Positions 55,232 to 64,000 of a DNA stretch of 64,000 nt are shown piece after piece. Location of the stretch: positions 1-64,000 of the forward strand of contig NZ_SELS01000021.1 of the NCBI RefSeq assembly GCF_004197395.1. The letters are read 5' to 3'. The notes under the pieces are model-generated. The model was not told the DNA's origin. It was given only the letters and a program-made list of their open reading frames with translations, and ran no database searches. The DNA comes from Paraburkholderia sp. UYCP14C. Its GTDB lineage: Bacteria; Pseudomonadota; Gammaproteobacteria; Burkholderiales; Burkholderiaceae. The position numbers and the translations under genes are program-made. Every line of letters starts with the position of its first letter. Positions within the stretch are counted from its first letter, which is position 1.

Positions 55232-57568
55232 TCACGTGCGAGTCGGGTCAGGCAAACGCGCGTTGCGCTTGCGGCCAGTGCGCGCACCCAGCACCTCGCG
55301 AATGCGTGCGAACGCCTCCTTCTGCGCGGCGTCGGGCGCCGAGTTCAACACACGCTCGTCGACCATCAGCTTGTCGAGCAGTTGCAGAAAGCGCTCGCGG
55401 TCCTCGCTGTGCGACAGCAGCTTCGGCAGCGTGGCAATCGCCTCGTCAGGTTCGAAGCTGACGATGATTTCCTGCTCGCCCCGGATGCGCCGCCAGTGAT
55501 CGGTGCTGATGTCCGGCAGAAACTCCGCGTAGCTTTCGGCGATCTCCTTGCGCAGCTCGTAGCGCGCGAGAGGCAACGAAGTACCTCTTTGCGACAACAG
55601 GAAAGCCGCGCGCGCAAGCGCCTCCGTGTAGCCGCCGTCGCCGATCGCCTGCAAGGCCGCGCGCACGAACGGCAGCTCGCGCGGATCGATCGCGCCGGCT
55701 TGCGCGGGCGCGCCGTCGGCGGCGGGCTTGCTCAGATAGGTCGCATACAGATTCGCGTACACGCTGAAGAAGCTCGCCTCGGTGGCCGCGTCGCGCATCG
55801 CGCGGTAATAGTCGAGCGACGCGCTGATCAATTGCGAGCCATTGTGTTCGAGCTTGCTCCACGGGTTATCCGCGCCGGCCCGCTGGCGATTCTCGCGGAC
55901 CGACTGCGCGGCCGCCGGCAGCCAGCCAAGCCACGGGTTCATCGCGGACACGGCCCAGCGCTGCCAGCGCAGCGGGTGAAATTGCCGCAGCAGGCGGGCG
56001 CTCGTTTCGTTCGACATCGCCTGCACGAACGGCTGCGCGAGCAGTTCATACATGCGCTGATTCACGTTGGACAACGCCGCGACCGCTTCGAACGGCTTCT
56101 CGTCGATGCGGCCGAAGCGGTTGATGTGCGCGGAGATCTCTTCGAGCCGCCGCTCATGAAACTCCACTTCGTATTCGATCTCTCCGGCCGCGTTCCTCGC
56201 CTCGTTGATGGTCATGCCGTAGAGTCCAGGCGGAAACGTTTCGATGGTCTCGAGCACGGAGACGATCTGCCTGTGCTCCTTCCTGGCGACTTTCCCGGAC
56301 ACGAAAATGCCCAGATGTCCGATGTTTTCGTGCGTCAGACCGACGATCACCTGGCCGCGCGACTTGATCTCCTCGGTGCTGCCGTACAGGTCCGCCACCC
56401 AGTTGAACGCCTGTTGAGGCGGCGTGATGTTGTCGCCCATCGACGCGAACAGGATGATCGGCGAGCGGATCTGACGCAGATCGAAAGCCTGGCCGCTGCT
56501 GTTCGTCACGCCGCCCGACCACAGCTTGTTGCCGACGAACAGGTTGTGCGTGATCCATTCGATCTCCTCGCGATTCATCAGGTAGTAGCTGCCCCACCAG
56601 CGCTCGAATTCCAGAAAGCGTGGCGGCTCGGTGTCGACGTTCGAGAACAGGTGGTAGTACTTGTCCCAGAACGTGTTCGCGGGGTTCAGGTTCTCGAAGT
56701 TCTGCACCAGATACGCGCCGTCGAACTTGCCGTTGCCGAGATCCGCCGCGTACGACGCGAGCCACGAGCCGCCCAGCATGCCGCCCGCGTAGCGCATCGG
56801 GTTGTCGCCCTCGCCTTCGCTCCAGGCCGCGCTCCAGTACGACATCGGCGCACCGTTGATGACGATCGGGCCGGTTTCGTCCGGGTCGGAACTGGCGAGC
56901 ATCATCGCCGCCCAGCCGCCCTGGCAATTGCCGATGATCGCGGGCTTCGGACTGTCGGGATGCAGCGCGCGCACCTTGCGCACGAATATCCGCTCGGCGT
57001 TGCACACGTCGAGCAGCGTCTGACCGGGCTCGGGGTCGCGAAAGAACACCACGAAGTAGACCGGATAACCCGCGCGCAGCGCGATGCCCGCCTGCGAATC
57101 GTCCTTGAAGCCGCCGATGCCGGGGCCATGCCCCGCGCGCGGATCGATGATCAGATACGGGCGCTTGCGCACGTCGACGCCCACCCCTTCGAGCGGACGA
57201 AGTTGCAGCAGCGCATAGTTGACCGGCCGCTCGAACGTGCGGCCGTCCAGCACCGTGTCGTAGTCGAAATGCAGCACCGGCGTGGGACCGCTGACGCTGC
57301 GTTGGACGAACTCGTTGCCGCGCCGGTACAGCGTGTCCCAGAACAGCAGCGAGCGCTGCGCGGCATCCACCGTGTATTGCCACGCACTGAGCGGATCGAA
57401 AGGCGCGGGCATCGCGCTGCTGGTCGGGGCGCCATCGTGATCGGGCTGGAACGTTTCGGCGACCCGTTCGTTCAGATGCCGCTGGGCGATTTGCGTGCGC
57501 TTTTGCAGCACGTGGGTGATTTTCGAGGCAATGTCCTGGCTTTGTGACAACAGCGTTTCAGCGTCCAT
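55232..57568 (-). CDS. DUF3141 protein, PHA-synthase-like alpha/beta hydrolase
   Basis: The 778-residue protein has a PHA-synthase-type hydrolase core. The nucleophile box is IIGNCQGGWAAMM, with Cys in place of Ser as in PhaC. The Asp is in FASMGDNITPP and the His in THENIGHLGIFVSG. A C-terminal region of about 300 residues (from near YELLAQPFVQ) is specific to DUF3141. Substrate is unknown; (hydroxy)acyl-CoA or polyester chemistry is suggested by the core. The start at 57568 has a GGAG-type site. It is upstream of, and on the same strand as, the phosphotransacylase-ackA-fabI group. Confidence 0.85.
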   Translation of the reverse strand: MDAETLLSQSQDIASKITHVLQKRTQIAQRHLNERVAETFQPDHDGAPTSSAMPAPFDPLSAWQYTVDAAQRSLLFWDTLYRRGNEFVQRSVSGPTPVLHFDYDTVLDGRTFERPVNYALLQLRPLEGVGVDVRKRPYLIIDPRAGHGPGIGGFKDDSQAGIALRAGYPVYFVVFFRDPEPGQTLLDVCNAERIFVRKVRALHPDSPKPAIIGNCQGGWAAMMLASSDPDETGPIVINGAPMSYWSAAWSEGEGDNPMRYAGGMLGGSWLASYAADLGNGKFDGAYLVQNFENLNPANTFWDKYYHLFSNVDTEPPRFLEFERWWGSYYLMNREEIEWITHNLFVGNKLWSGGVTNSSGQAFDLRQIRSPIILFASMGDNITPPQQAFNWVADLYGSTEEIKSRGQVIVGLTHENIGHLGIFVSGKVARKEHRQIVSVLETIETFPPGLYGMTINEARNAAGEIEYEVEFHERRLEEISAHINRFGRIDEKPFEAVAALSNVNQRMYELLAQPFVQAMSNETSARLLRQFHPLRWQRWAVSAMNPWLGWLPAAAQSVRENRQRAGADNPWSKLEHNGSQLISASLDYYRAMRDAATEASFFSVYANLYATYLSKPAADGAPAQAGAIDPRELPFVRAALQAIGDGGYTEALARAAFLLSQRGTSLPLARYELRKEIAESYAEFLPDISTDHWRRIRGEQEIIVSFEPDEAIATLPKLLSHSEDRERFLQLLDKLMVDERVLNSAPDAAQKEAFARIREVLGARTGRKRNARLPDPTRT

Positions 57569-57747
57569 CGGGAGACTCCTGAAAGGTGCGCGTCACGATC
57601 GCTGCAGAGGCGCGCGCCGTGCATCGAGTGAATCGTGGAGTTGGCTCCGGCCTATGGCAATCGGACCATGGTCTTATTATGCGCGCGACCCGGCGCAGCG
57701 CACGGGTTAGGGCACTGTGCGCGTTGACATGGCGCAAATACGACGCG

Positions 57748-58377
57748 TCACTGAGGCGGGTTCGCCTGCACCGCGGCGGCGATGTCGCGACTGACCGAGG
57801 CGAGCGCGCGATCGTGCGCGGCGATCAGCGGTTCGAAGCCGGGTCCGGACACGGTCTCGCGCGCGACCGAGCGGCCGGTGACGACGCGGCCCTTGCCGGG
57901 TGGCGGCCGCACGGCCCACAGCACGTCGACGGTGACGTCGCGCCCCGGCACGGACTCGAAGCGCATCACGTCGATCCGCACGCGCCACATCACGGCCGGA
58001 TCGCGTACCGCATCGAACACCGAAATCTCCGGCGAGTTCAGCAGCACGCCGAGGTCGGCCGCGATCACGCGGCCGATGTCGCCACCGAGCGGCTGCGCCC
58101 AGCGGTCGAATTCGTTGACGGCGACCTCGTTGTCACCGATCCGCGTGACGATCTGCGGCCGGTCCACCACCCCGGGGATCGTGACCGGACCGATTACCGC
58201 CGAGATCGGCCGGCTCGCGCCCGTGGCGCTCAGCGACTGATCGGGGCTCAGCGTGTAGAAGTTCGTCGGCGGCGACTTGCAGCCGCCCAGCATTGCGCCC
58301 GCGAGCGCGAGCATCAGGCAGGCCGTGAAGCGGGCTGTGGGGCGGGCTATCGGGCGCGGGACCGGCGCATCTGTCAT
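57748..58377 (-). CDS. pqiC: PqiC-type outer-membrane lipoprotein
   Basis: The 209-residue lipoprotein has a lipobox, LAGAMLGGC. The ABC-auxiliary domain follows (NFYTLSPDQSL, VIGPVTIPGVVDRPQIVTRI, EFDRWAQPLGGDIGRVI). PqiC anchors the end of the PqiB tunnel at the outer membrane. The start overlaps the pqiB stop by four bases. Confidence 0.9.
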   Translation of the reverse strand: MTDAPVPRPIARPTARFTACLMLALAGAMLGGCKSPPTNFYTLSPDQSLSATGASRPISAVIGPVTIPGVVDRPQIVTRIGDNEVAVNEFDRWAQPLGGDIGRVIAADLGVLLNSPEISVFDAVRDPAVMWRVRIDVMRFESVPGRDVTVDVLWAVRPPPGKGRVVTGRSVARETVSGPGFEPLIAAHDRALASVSRDIAAAVQANPPQ

Positions 58378-59987
58378 GGCTTCTTGTCCTCCGACTTGCC
58401 GCGCACGAGCGATTCCGGATGCTGCTCCAGATAGTCGGCCAGCGTGCGCAGCGAAGCCGCGGTGCGAGTCAATTCACGCAGCGTGTCCTCCGTCGTTTGC
58501 TGCAGCGACGAGTCCGGCTGCAGCGCGGCATTCGCGGAATCGAGCGTGGTTTGCGCGGACTGCAGCGTGTCGTGCGCTTTCGGCACGACCTGCGTGTTGA
58601 GCTGGTTGAGCATCGCGTTGGTCGTGCGCAGCGTCGAGCGCGCGTCCTTGCCGATATCGTCGAACGGGATGTTGTTGATCTTGGCCATCAGACGCGTGAC
58701 CGAGTCCTGCAGCGATTGCAGCGCGCGCGGGACCGCGGGCATTTCGGGCGGCGTCTTGCTCCAGTCGATCGACGCCTTCGGCGCGTCGGGGAAATAGTCC
58801 AGCGCGAGATACTGCTGGCCGGTCAGCAGATTGCCGCTTCGCAACTGGAAGCGGAAGCCGTGGTCAACGAGGTAGTTCGCGAGACCCCGCGGGTCGTCGG
58901 TGAGATGCCCGCCGGCGCCATCTTTCTGATAGCGCGAAGTGAAGCGTTCCGGATAGAGATTGATCTCGACCGGCATGCTGAAGCGGCGGGTGTCCCGGTC
59001 GAAGCGCGTGTAGATCGCCGTCACTTCACCGATCTCGAGGCCGCGGAAATCGACCGGCGCGCCAACCGTCAGACCGCGCACCGAATCCGAGAAATTGACC
59101 ACATATTTGACGACGATGCGGTCCTGCTTCTTCATTGCCTCGGCGCGCGTGGTGTAAAGCTGGAACGAGGCGCCGTTATCGGCGCTCGTCTCTACTTGCG
59201 AATCGGGCGGCGATTCGAACGCAATCCCGCCGATGATGATCGAGACGATCGACTGCGTTTCGAGGCGCAAGCCGGTGCTGTCGAACGACATGTCGACACC
59301 GCTGGCGTGCCAGAAGCGTGTGTCGGTTTTGACGAACTTGTCGTACGGCGCATTGACGAAGACCTTCACCGTCACGCCGCGGCCGTCGTGGTCCAACTGG
59401 AAGGACGCGACCTGGCCCACCTGAATTCTGCGGAAAAACACCGGCGTACCCACGTCGAGCGAGCCGAGTCCCGTGCCGTGCAACGTGTACTCGTGCCCCG
59501 GCACGTCGCTCGCGATCACCGGCGGCTCTTCCAGGCCGACGAAACTGCGGCGCGCTTTCGGCGAATTGCCGACGTCGACGTCGATATACGAGCCCGACAG
59601 CAGCGTGCCGAGCCCCGACACCGTGCCGCCCGAAATGCGCGGACGCACGACCCAGAAGCGCGTGTTGTCGACGAGCAGGTCCGACACGTCGCGTGTCACT
59701 TCGGCCTTGGCCACTACGCGCTTGTGGTCTTGCGTCAGCGACACCGCTTCGACCACGCCGATATCGACGTTCTTGAACTTGAGCTTGGTCTTGCCCGCTT
59801 CGAGACCGTCGCCCGTCATGAAACTGATGCTGATCTGCTCGCCGCGCTCCATCACCGCCTTCACCGCCAGCCAGCCGCCGATCAGGACCGCGACGATCGG
59901 CACCAGCCAGACCAGTTGCATTCGCCAGCGCGAGCGCGGCACCGGCTCGGCGGCGGGCAGACCGGGATCTTCACTCGGAGTGGACAC
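58374..59987 (-). CDS. pqiB: PqiB, intermembrane MCE-domain transport protein
   Basis: PqiB forms a hollow needle across the periplasm for lipid movement. The 537 residues have one N-terminal helix (LVWLVPIVAVLIGGWLAV), three MCE domains (near FKNVDIGVVEAVSL, FFRRIQVGQVASFQL and VDFRGLEIGEVTAIY), and a long helical C-terminal coil from about 435. It overlaps pqiA by 17 bases and pqiC by four. Its length and three-domain plan are typical of PqiB. Confidence 0.93.
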   Translation of the reverse strand: MSTPSEDPGLPAAEPVPRSRWRMQLVWLVPIVAVLIGGWLAVKAVMERGEQISISFMTGDGLEAGKTKLKFKNVDIGVVEAVSLTQDHKRVVAKAEVTRDVSDLLVDNTRFWVVRPRISGGTVSGLGTLLSGSYIDVDVGNSPKARRSFVGLEEPPVIASDVPGHEYTLHGTGLGSLDVGTPVFFRRIQVGQVASFQLDHDGRGVTVKVFVNAPYDKFVKTDTRFWHASGVDMSFDSTGLRLETQSIVSIIIGGIAFESPPDSQVETSADNGASFQLYTTRAEAMKKQDRIVVKYVVNFSDSVRGLTVGAPVDFRGLEIGEVTAIYTRFDRDTRRFSMPVEINLYPERFTSRYQKDGAGGHLTDDPRGLANYLVDHGFRFQLRSGNLLTGQQYLALDYFPDAPKASIDWSKTPPEMPAVPRALQSLQDSVTRLMAKINNIPFDDIGKDARSTLRTTNAMLNQLNTQVVPKAHDTLQSAQTTLDSANAALQPDSSLQQTTEDTLRELTRTAASLRTLADYLEQHPESLVRGKSEDKKP

Positions 59988-61251
59988 GTTCCGTCTCCAA
60001 AGCGTCCCACATCAGGCGGGGATCGAACGACATCGCGGCGAGCAAGGTCAGCACGACGACCGCACCGAAAGCGATCGACGCCGGCCCGGCCTTGATCGTC
60101 GCCAGCGCCTGAAACTGCACGAGCGCGACCAGCATCGTGATCACATAGATATCGAGCATCGACCAGCGCCCGACCAGCTCGATCACGCGATAGATCCGCG
60201 TGCGTTGCCCCGGCAGCCATTGCGAATGAAGCTGCGTAGACAACACCAGATATCCGAGACCGAGAATCTTCAGCATCGGCACGGCGATGCTCGCGATGAA
60301 CACCAGCAGCGCGAGCGGCCATGAGCCCGATACCCACAGATAGACCACGCCGCTCATGATCGTGTCCGTCTGCGAGCCGAACAGCGAGCTCGTGTCCATC
60401 ACCGGCAGCACGTTCGCCGGAATGTAGAGCACCATCGCGGCGACCAGATACGCCCAGGTTCGCGACAGGCTCGCGGGCTTGCGCTGATGCAACGGCGCCT
60501 TGCAGCGCGGACAGACATGCTTGGCGGCGTCGCTGGGCTGCTGGACCAGCAGGCCGCATTCTTCGCACAGCGCGAGCCCGTAGGCGGACGCCGTGATCGC
60601 GTTGCGGCGAAACCGGATCGACGGCAATGGCCATGCGCGCGCGCCGCCTTTTTCCGTGATGCGCGACCACACCTCGTGCGGATCGAACGAGGCCGCCGCG
60701 GCCGCGAGCAGCAGCATCAGCACGATGAACGACCACAGCGCGGTGCCCGGCACCACCTTCGCGATATGCGCGAGCTTGACGAGCGCGACCAGCAGACCGA
60801 GGATCAGCACCTCGGTCATGCCCCACGGCCGCGCGAGCTGAAACAGGCGAAAGCCCTCGGCCGCGCGCCACGGCAGGCGCCCGAAGTGCAGCGGCACCAG
60901 CAGCCAGAGCATCGCCAGGGTCTGCAGCACCGGCGTGACGATCGTCGTGAGGCCGACCAGCAGCGCGAGCGGCCACGTGCCGAATTCGTACAGCATGCGC
61001 ACCGCGCCCACCAGCGTCGTATTCACGACATGGCCGTTCAGCGACAGACCGACGATCGGAAACAGGTTCGAGATCACGATCAGTACCACGGACGCGCACG
61101 TGAAGGCGAGTGCGAACTCGGGCCCGTTCGAGCGGCCGCGCCTGAGCTCCGCGTGGCAACGCCGGCAGCGCAACGCATTGCCGGCGGCGGGTGGCGCGCC
61201 CAGCTGAAGCAGGTCGCACTCTTCGCACGCGATGAGCTCGTCGTGCGTCAT
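59971..61251 (-). CDS. pqiA: PqiA, inner-membrane paraquat-inducible protein
   Basis: The 426-residue protein has two PqiA modules of four helices. Each is preceded by a zinc-ribbon-like Cys cluster: CEECDLLQLG with CRRCHAEL, and CEECGLLVQQ with CPRCKAPL. It is the membrane partner of PqiB. The ATG at 61251 overlaps the stop of the outer-membrane factor gene (ATGA), linking lipid-transport and efflux genes in one operon. Confidence 0.92.
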   Translation of the reverse strand: MTHDELIACEECDLLQLGAPPAAGNALRCRRCHAELRRGRSNGPEFALAFTCASVVLIVISNLFPIVGLSLNGHVVNTTLVGAVRMLYEFGTWPLALLVGLTTIVTPVLQTLAMLWLLVPLHFGRLPWRAAEGFRLFQLARPWGMTEVLILGLLVALVKLAHIAKVVPGTALWSFIVLMLLLAAAAASFDPHEVWSRITEKGGARAWPLPSIRFRRNAITASAYGLALCEECGLLVQQPSDAAKHVCPRCKAPLHQRKPASLSRTWAYLVAAMVLYIPANVLPVMDTSSLFGSQTDTIMSGVVYLWVSGSWPLALLVFIASIAVPMLKILGLGYLVLSTQLHSQWLPGQRTRIYRVIELVGRWSMLDIYVITMLVALVQFQALATIKAGPASIAFGAVVVLTLLAAMSFDPRLMWDALETERVHSE

Positions 61252-62765
61252 CTCGCCTCCACCGCGGTCGCAGGCGCGCCCGGCGCGGGCGCGTTCTGCG
61301 AGACCGGCGCCATCGCCGCCGCCGGCTGCGATGCCGGTGCAGGCACCGTCATTTTTTCCGCCTCGGCCACCCAACCGCCGCCCATCGCCATGTAGAGGTT
61401 GACGAGGTTCGTCAGCGTCGCGGCCCGGGTCTGGGTTTGCTGCAGTTCCGCGTTGAACAGGTTGCGCTCGGCATCCAGCACTTCCAGGTAGCTCGTATAG
61501 CCGCCCTCGTAGCGCAGCCGCGCGAGCCGCAGATACTTGCGCAGGTAGGCGACCTGATCGTTCTGGATATCCAGTTGCTCGCGTGACTTTTGCACCGAGA
61601 TCAGCGCGTCGTCGACCTGCTGGAACGCAACTCTTATCGCATTTTCGTAGGCGAACAGCGCCTCCTGCTGACGCGCGTCGGCCTGCTTGTTCTGACCGTA
61701 GATGTTGCCGCCCGTAAAGAGCGGCATCGTTGCCGTGCCGGCGAACGCCCATACCCGTGCAGGTCCGGTGAAGAGACTGGAGAACTGCGTACTCACCGAG
61801 CCGAACATCCCCGTCAGCGAGATTTGCGGGAAATACAGCGCACGCGCCGCGCCGATCAACGCATTTTGCGCGACCAGATTCTGCTCGGCCTGCAGCAGGT
61901 CGGGCCGGCGTTCGAGCAGGTCCGACGGCACGCCCGCAGGCACGGCCGGCGCCGACAGATCCACCAGTGCGCGGCCGCGCAGGATCGGCTCCGGATTGCT
62001 GCCGAGCAGCACCGCAATCGCGTCTTCCTGCTGCGCGATCTGCTGCTCGAATTGCGGGATGGTCGCCTTCGTCGCCGCGTAGTCCGACTGGCTCTGGGCG
62101 AGTTCCATATCGGAGGTCTGTCCGAACTGCTGGCGCAGCGTGAACACATGCACGGAATCGGCGCGGCTCTCCGTCGTGCTCTTGGCGATTTCGAGCTGCG
62201 CGTCGAGACTGCGCAGCGTGATATAGGACGATGCGACCGATGCGACGAGCGTCAGGATCGTCGCGCGGCGGCTCTGTTCGGCCGCATTCGTGTTTGCGCG
62301 TGCCGCCTCGGTTTCGCGCCGCACCTGGCCGAACAGGTCGATGGTCCAGAACGCCGAGATATTCGGCTGGAACTCGTTGAAGACCGGCGAGACGCCGGCC
62401 GGTATCGGCGTCGGGCCGTTCTGCGATGCGCGCTCACGCGCCGCGCTGAAACCGGCGCTCGCCTGCGGGAACAGTGCCGAACGCGTGCTCACGAACTGGC
62501 CCATGAACTCGTCGACACGCGCGGCCGCCTGCTTCACGTTGAGGTTGTTCTCGAGCGCGGTCTTCACCAGGTCGTTCAGCACCGGGTCGTCGAACTGCTC
62601 CCACCACGTGGTGTTGGCGACGTCGGCCACATCCGGGTACGCGAACCGGTAGGTTGCTGGCACGTCGACTTTGGGCCGCTCGTAGTTGGGGCCGAGCAGA
62701 CAGCCGTTCAGCAAGCCGGTGAGCAGGACTGGCGCGGCCACGCGCGCGATGGCGGCGGCTCGCAT
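61248..62765 (-). CDS. Outer-membrane efflux lipoprotein (NodT/OprM type)
   Basis: This is the TolC-like exit duct of an RND pump. The 505-residue product has a lipoprotein signal ending LLTGLLNGC, then GPNYERPKVDVPATYR, a long helical barrel (VKQAAARVDEFMGQF) and repeats such as LLERRPDLLQAEQNLVA. The start at 62765 has GAGG nine bases upstream; an ATG at 62780 lies inside the RND gene. The C-terminal Ala/Pro-rich tail is unusually long. Confidence 0.92.
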   Translation of the reverse strand: MRAAAIARVAAPVLLTGLLNGCLLGPNYERPKVDVPATYRFAYPDVADVANTTWWEQFDDPVLNDLVKTALENNLNVKQAAARVDEFMGQFVSTRSALFPQASAGFSAARERASQNGPTPIPAGVSPVFNEFQPNISAFWTIDLFGQVRRETEAARANTNAAEQSRRATILTLVASVASSYITLRSLDAQLEIAKSTTESRADSVHVFTLRQQFGQTSDMELAQSQSDYAATKATIPQFEQQIAQQEDAIAVLLGSNPEPILRGRALVDLSAPAVPAGVPSDLLERRPDLLQAEQNLVAQNALIGAARALYFPQISLTGMFGSVSTQFSSLFTGPARVWAFAGTATMPLFTGGNIYGQNKQADARQQEALFAYENAIRVAFQQVDDALISVQKSREQLDIQNDQVAYLRKYLRLARLRYEGGYTSYLEVLDAERNLFNAELQQTQTRAATLTNLVNLYMAMGGGWVAEAEKMTVPAPASQPAAAMAPVSQNAPAPGAPATAVEAR

Positions 62766-62766
62766 G

Positions 62767-64000
62767 TCAGTCGTCCTCATGCCGTGCGGACGGCGTGGTG
62801 GTCGGCGAACCAGGGCCGCCGGATGCGGGCGGCGGAGGCGTGCCGCTGCCCGACGCGGGCGTTTGCTTGCCGCCACCCTTGCGCGAGCCAAGCGACTCGA
62901 TCCGCCAGTAGAACATCGGAATGAAGAACACGGCGATCGCGGTCGCACCCAGCATCCCGCCGATCACACCCGTGCCGATCGAATGGCGGCTGTTCTGCGA
63001 GGCGCCCAGCGCGATCGCGAGCGGCACGCAGCCGAGGATGAACGCGAGCGACGTCATCACGATCGGCCGCAGGCGCTCTTCCGCGGCGACCAGCGCCGCG
63101 TCGTACGGCGACTTGCCTTGTTCCCGGTTCAGCACCGCGAACTCGAAGATCAGAATCGCGTTCTTCGCGGCGAGCGCGATCAGCATGGTCAGCCCGATCT
63201 GGAAGTACACGTCGTTGTTCAGGCCGCGCAGCAGGATCGCGAGCAGCGCGCCGAACAGCGCGAATGGCACCGCCATCAGCACGCCGAACGGCAGCGACCA
63301 CTTCTCGTATTGCGCGGCGAGAATCAGGAACACCATGACGATCCCGAACCCGAACACGAGGCCGCCGGTCGAGCCCGACTTGATCTCTTCGAATGCCTCG
63401 CCGCTCCACCCGACGCCATAGCCCGGCGGCATCTGCGCGGCGAGTTCCTGCAAGGTCGCGATCACCTGGCCCGAGCTATAGCCCGGCGCCGCGTTCGCCG
63501 TAATCTTCACCGCCGGGAAGTTGTTGAAGCGCGTGATCAGGTCGGCCCCCGTGACGTACTTGTAAGTCATCACCGCCTTGATCGGCACCATGGCGTTCGA
63601 GCGGCTGCGCACGTAGATCTCGTCGAGGTCGGTGGGCGTGAGCCGGTAGCGCGGATCGGCCTGAACGATCACCTGCCAGAGCCGTGCGTCCTTGTTGAAC
63701 TGCGACACGTAAAGCGAGCCGAACATCGTCTGCATCGCGCTGTACACCTCTTCGACCGGCACGCCGAGCGTCTCCGCCTGGTCGCGGTCGACGTTCACGA
63801 GCAACTGCTGCGAGCTCGCGTTGAACGTCGTGGTCACACCGGTGAGTTCGGGGCGCGCCTTCGCCTTGGTCATGAAGTCCTGCACGACTCCCGCGAGCTG
63901 CTGGATCGAACCGTCGCCGTGGCTTTCGATCCACATCTCGGTGCCGCCCGTCGTACCCAGGCCCGGAATGGCCGGCGGATTCACCGGTACGACGAGGCCC
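62767..64000 (-). CDS. RND multidrug efflux transporter, C-terminal part
   Basis: About 410 residues of an AcrB-type (HAE1) proton-driven pump are visible; the N-terminal part is beyond the right edge. Segments include NPPAIPGLGTTGGTEMWIES, RDQAETLGVPVEEVYSAMQT, GFGIVMVFLILAAQYEKWSL, LIALAAKNAILIFEFAV and the C-terminal helix GGMLGATAIAVFFIPMFYWR. The frame is open across the edge. The periplasmic adaptor should be the next gene to the right. The C-terminal tail is Gly/Pro/Thr-rich. Confidence 0.93.
   Translation of the reverse strand, partial: GLVVPVNPPAIPGLGTTGGTEMWIESHGDGSIQQLAGVVQDFMTKAKARPELTGVTTTFNASSQQLLVNVDRDQAETLGVPVEEVYSAMQTMFGSLYVSQFNKDARLWQVIVQADPRYRLTPTDLDEIYVRSRSNAMVPIKAVMTYKYVTGADLITRFNNFPAVKITANAAPGYSSGQVIATLQELAAQMPPGYGVGWSGEAFEEIKSGSTGGLVFGFGIVMVFLILAAQYEKWSLPFGVLMAVPFALFGALLAILLRGLNNDVYFQIGLTMLIALAAKNAILIFEFAVLNREQGKSPYDAALVAAEERLRPIVMTSLAFILGCVPLAIALGASQNSRHSIGTGVIGGMLGATAIAVFFIPMFYWRIESLGSRKGGGKQTPASGSGTPPPPASGGPGSPTTTPSARHEDD

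Overview
The window is GC-rich, gene-dense DNA from a Burkholderiaceae bacterium, most likely a Paraburkholderia. The reasons are codon use, the red-type (form IC) RuBisCO operon, a Burkholderia-style PAAR protein, and the mix of PQQ, tetrahydromethanopterin (H4MPT) and Pqi genes. I found no rRNA, tRNA, CRISPR or phage genes.

Layout. 1-604: the end of an ISL3-family insertion sequence that has cut a PAAR (type VI secretion spike) gene. 1083-10204 (minus): a Calvin-cycle operon, transcribed cbbL-S-X-F-P-T-A-E. 10655-10828: a four-copy 12-bp repeat, the 24-residue PQQ precursor gene pqqA, and a hairpin. 10899-15970: a divergent set of methanofuran/methylofuran-type cofactor genes (homologs of mfnB, mfnE, mfnF and mfnD, a DUF447 protein and a HisA-like protein). 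16265-21138: fhcBADC, the formyltransferase/hydrolase complex of the H4MPT pathway. 21146-27729: cytochrome b561, an S33 peptidase, pqqBCDE and a two-component system. 27911-33687: a TonB-dependent receptor, a PQQ-associated beta-propeller protein and TonB-ExbB-ExbD. 33822-35356: cbbY and cbbZ, separated from the main cbb operon. 35353-38381 (minus): a PQQ alcohol/methanol dehydrogenase with a diheme cytochrome c and an ankyrin protein.

These parts fit one physiology. A periplasmic PQQ dehydrogenase oxidises methanol or another alcohol, and the cytochrome c takes the electrons. Formaldehyde is carried on H4MPT and released as formate by Fhc using a methylofuran-like cofactor. The resulting CO2 can be fixed by RuBisCO. 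The dehydrogenase carries the Asp-x-Asp pattern linked to lanthanide use, and the TonB receptor cluster next to it is a candidate uptake system. fae, mtdB, mch, cbbR, cbbG, cbbK, mfnA and mfnC are not in the window.

The right part is more ordinary. 38722-44534 is a small catabolic locus with its own MFS transporter and LysR regulator. 44622-50806 holds envelope and transport genes (SulP, DUF2950, DUF3300, glycine-zipper). 50822-57568 is a fermentation/stress-like cluster (coiled-coil protein, RRM protein, FabI, AckA, Ptb, PHA-synthase-like DUF3141 protein). 57748-64000 is an RND efflux plus PqiABC operon that runs off the right edge.
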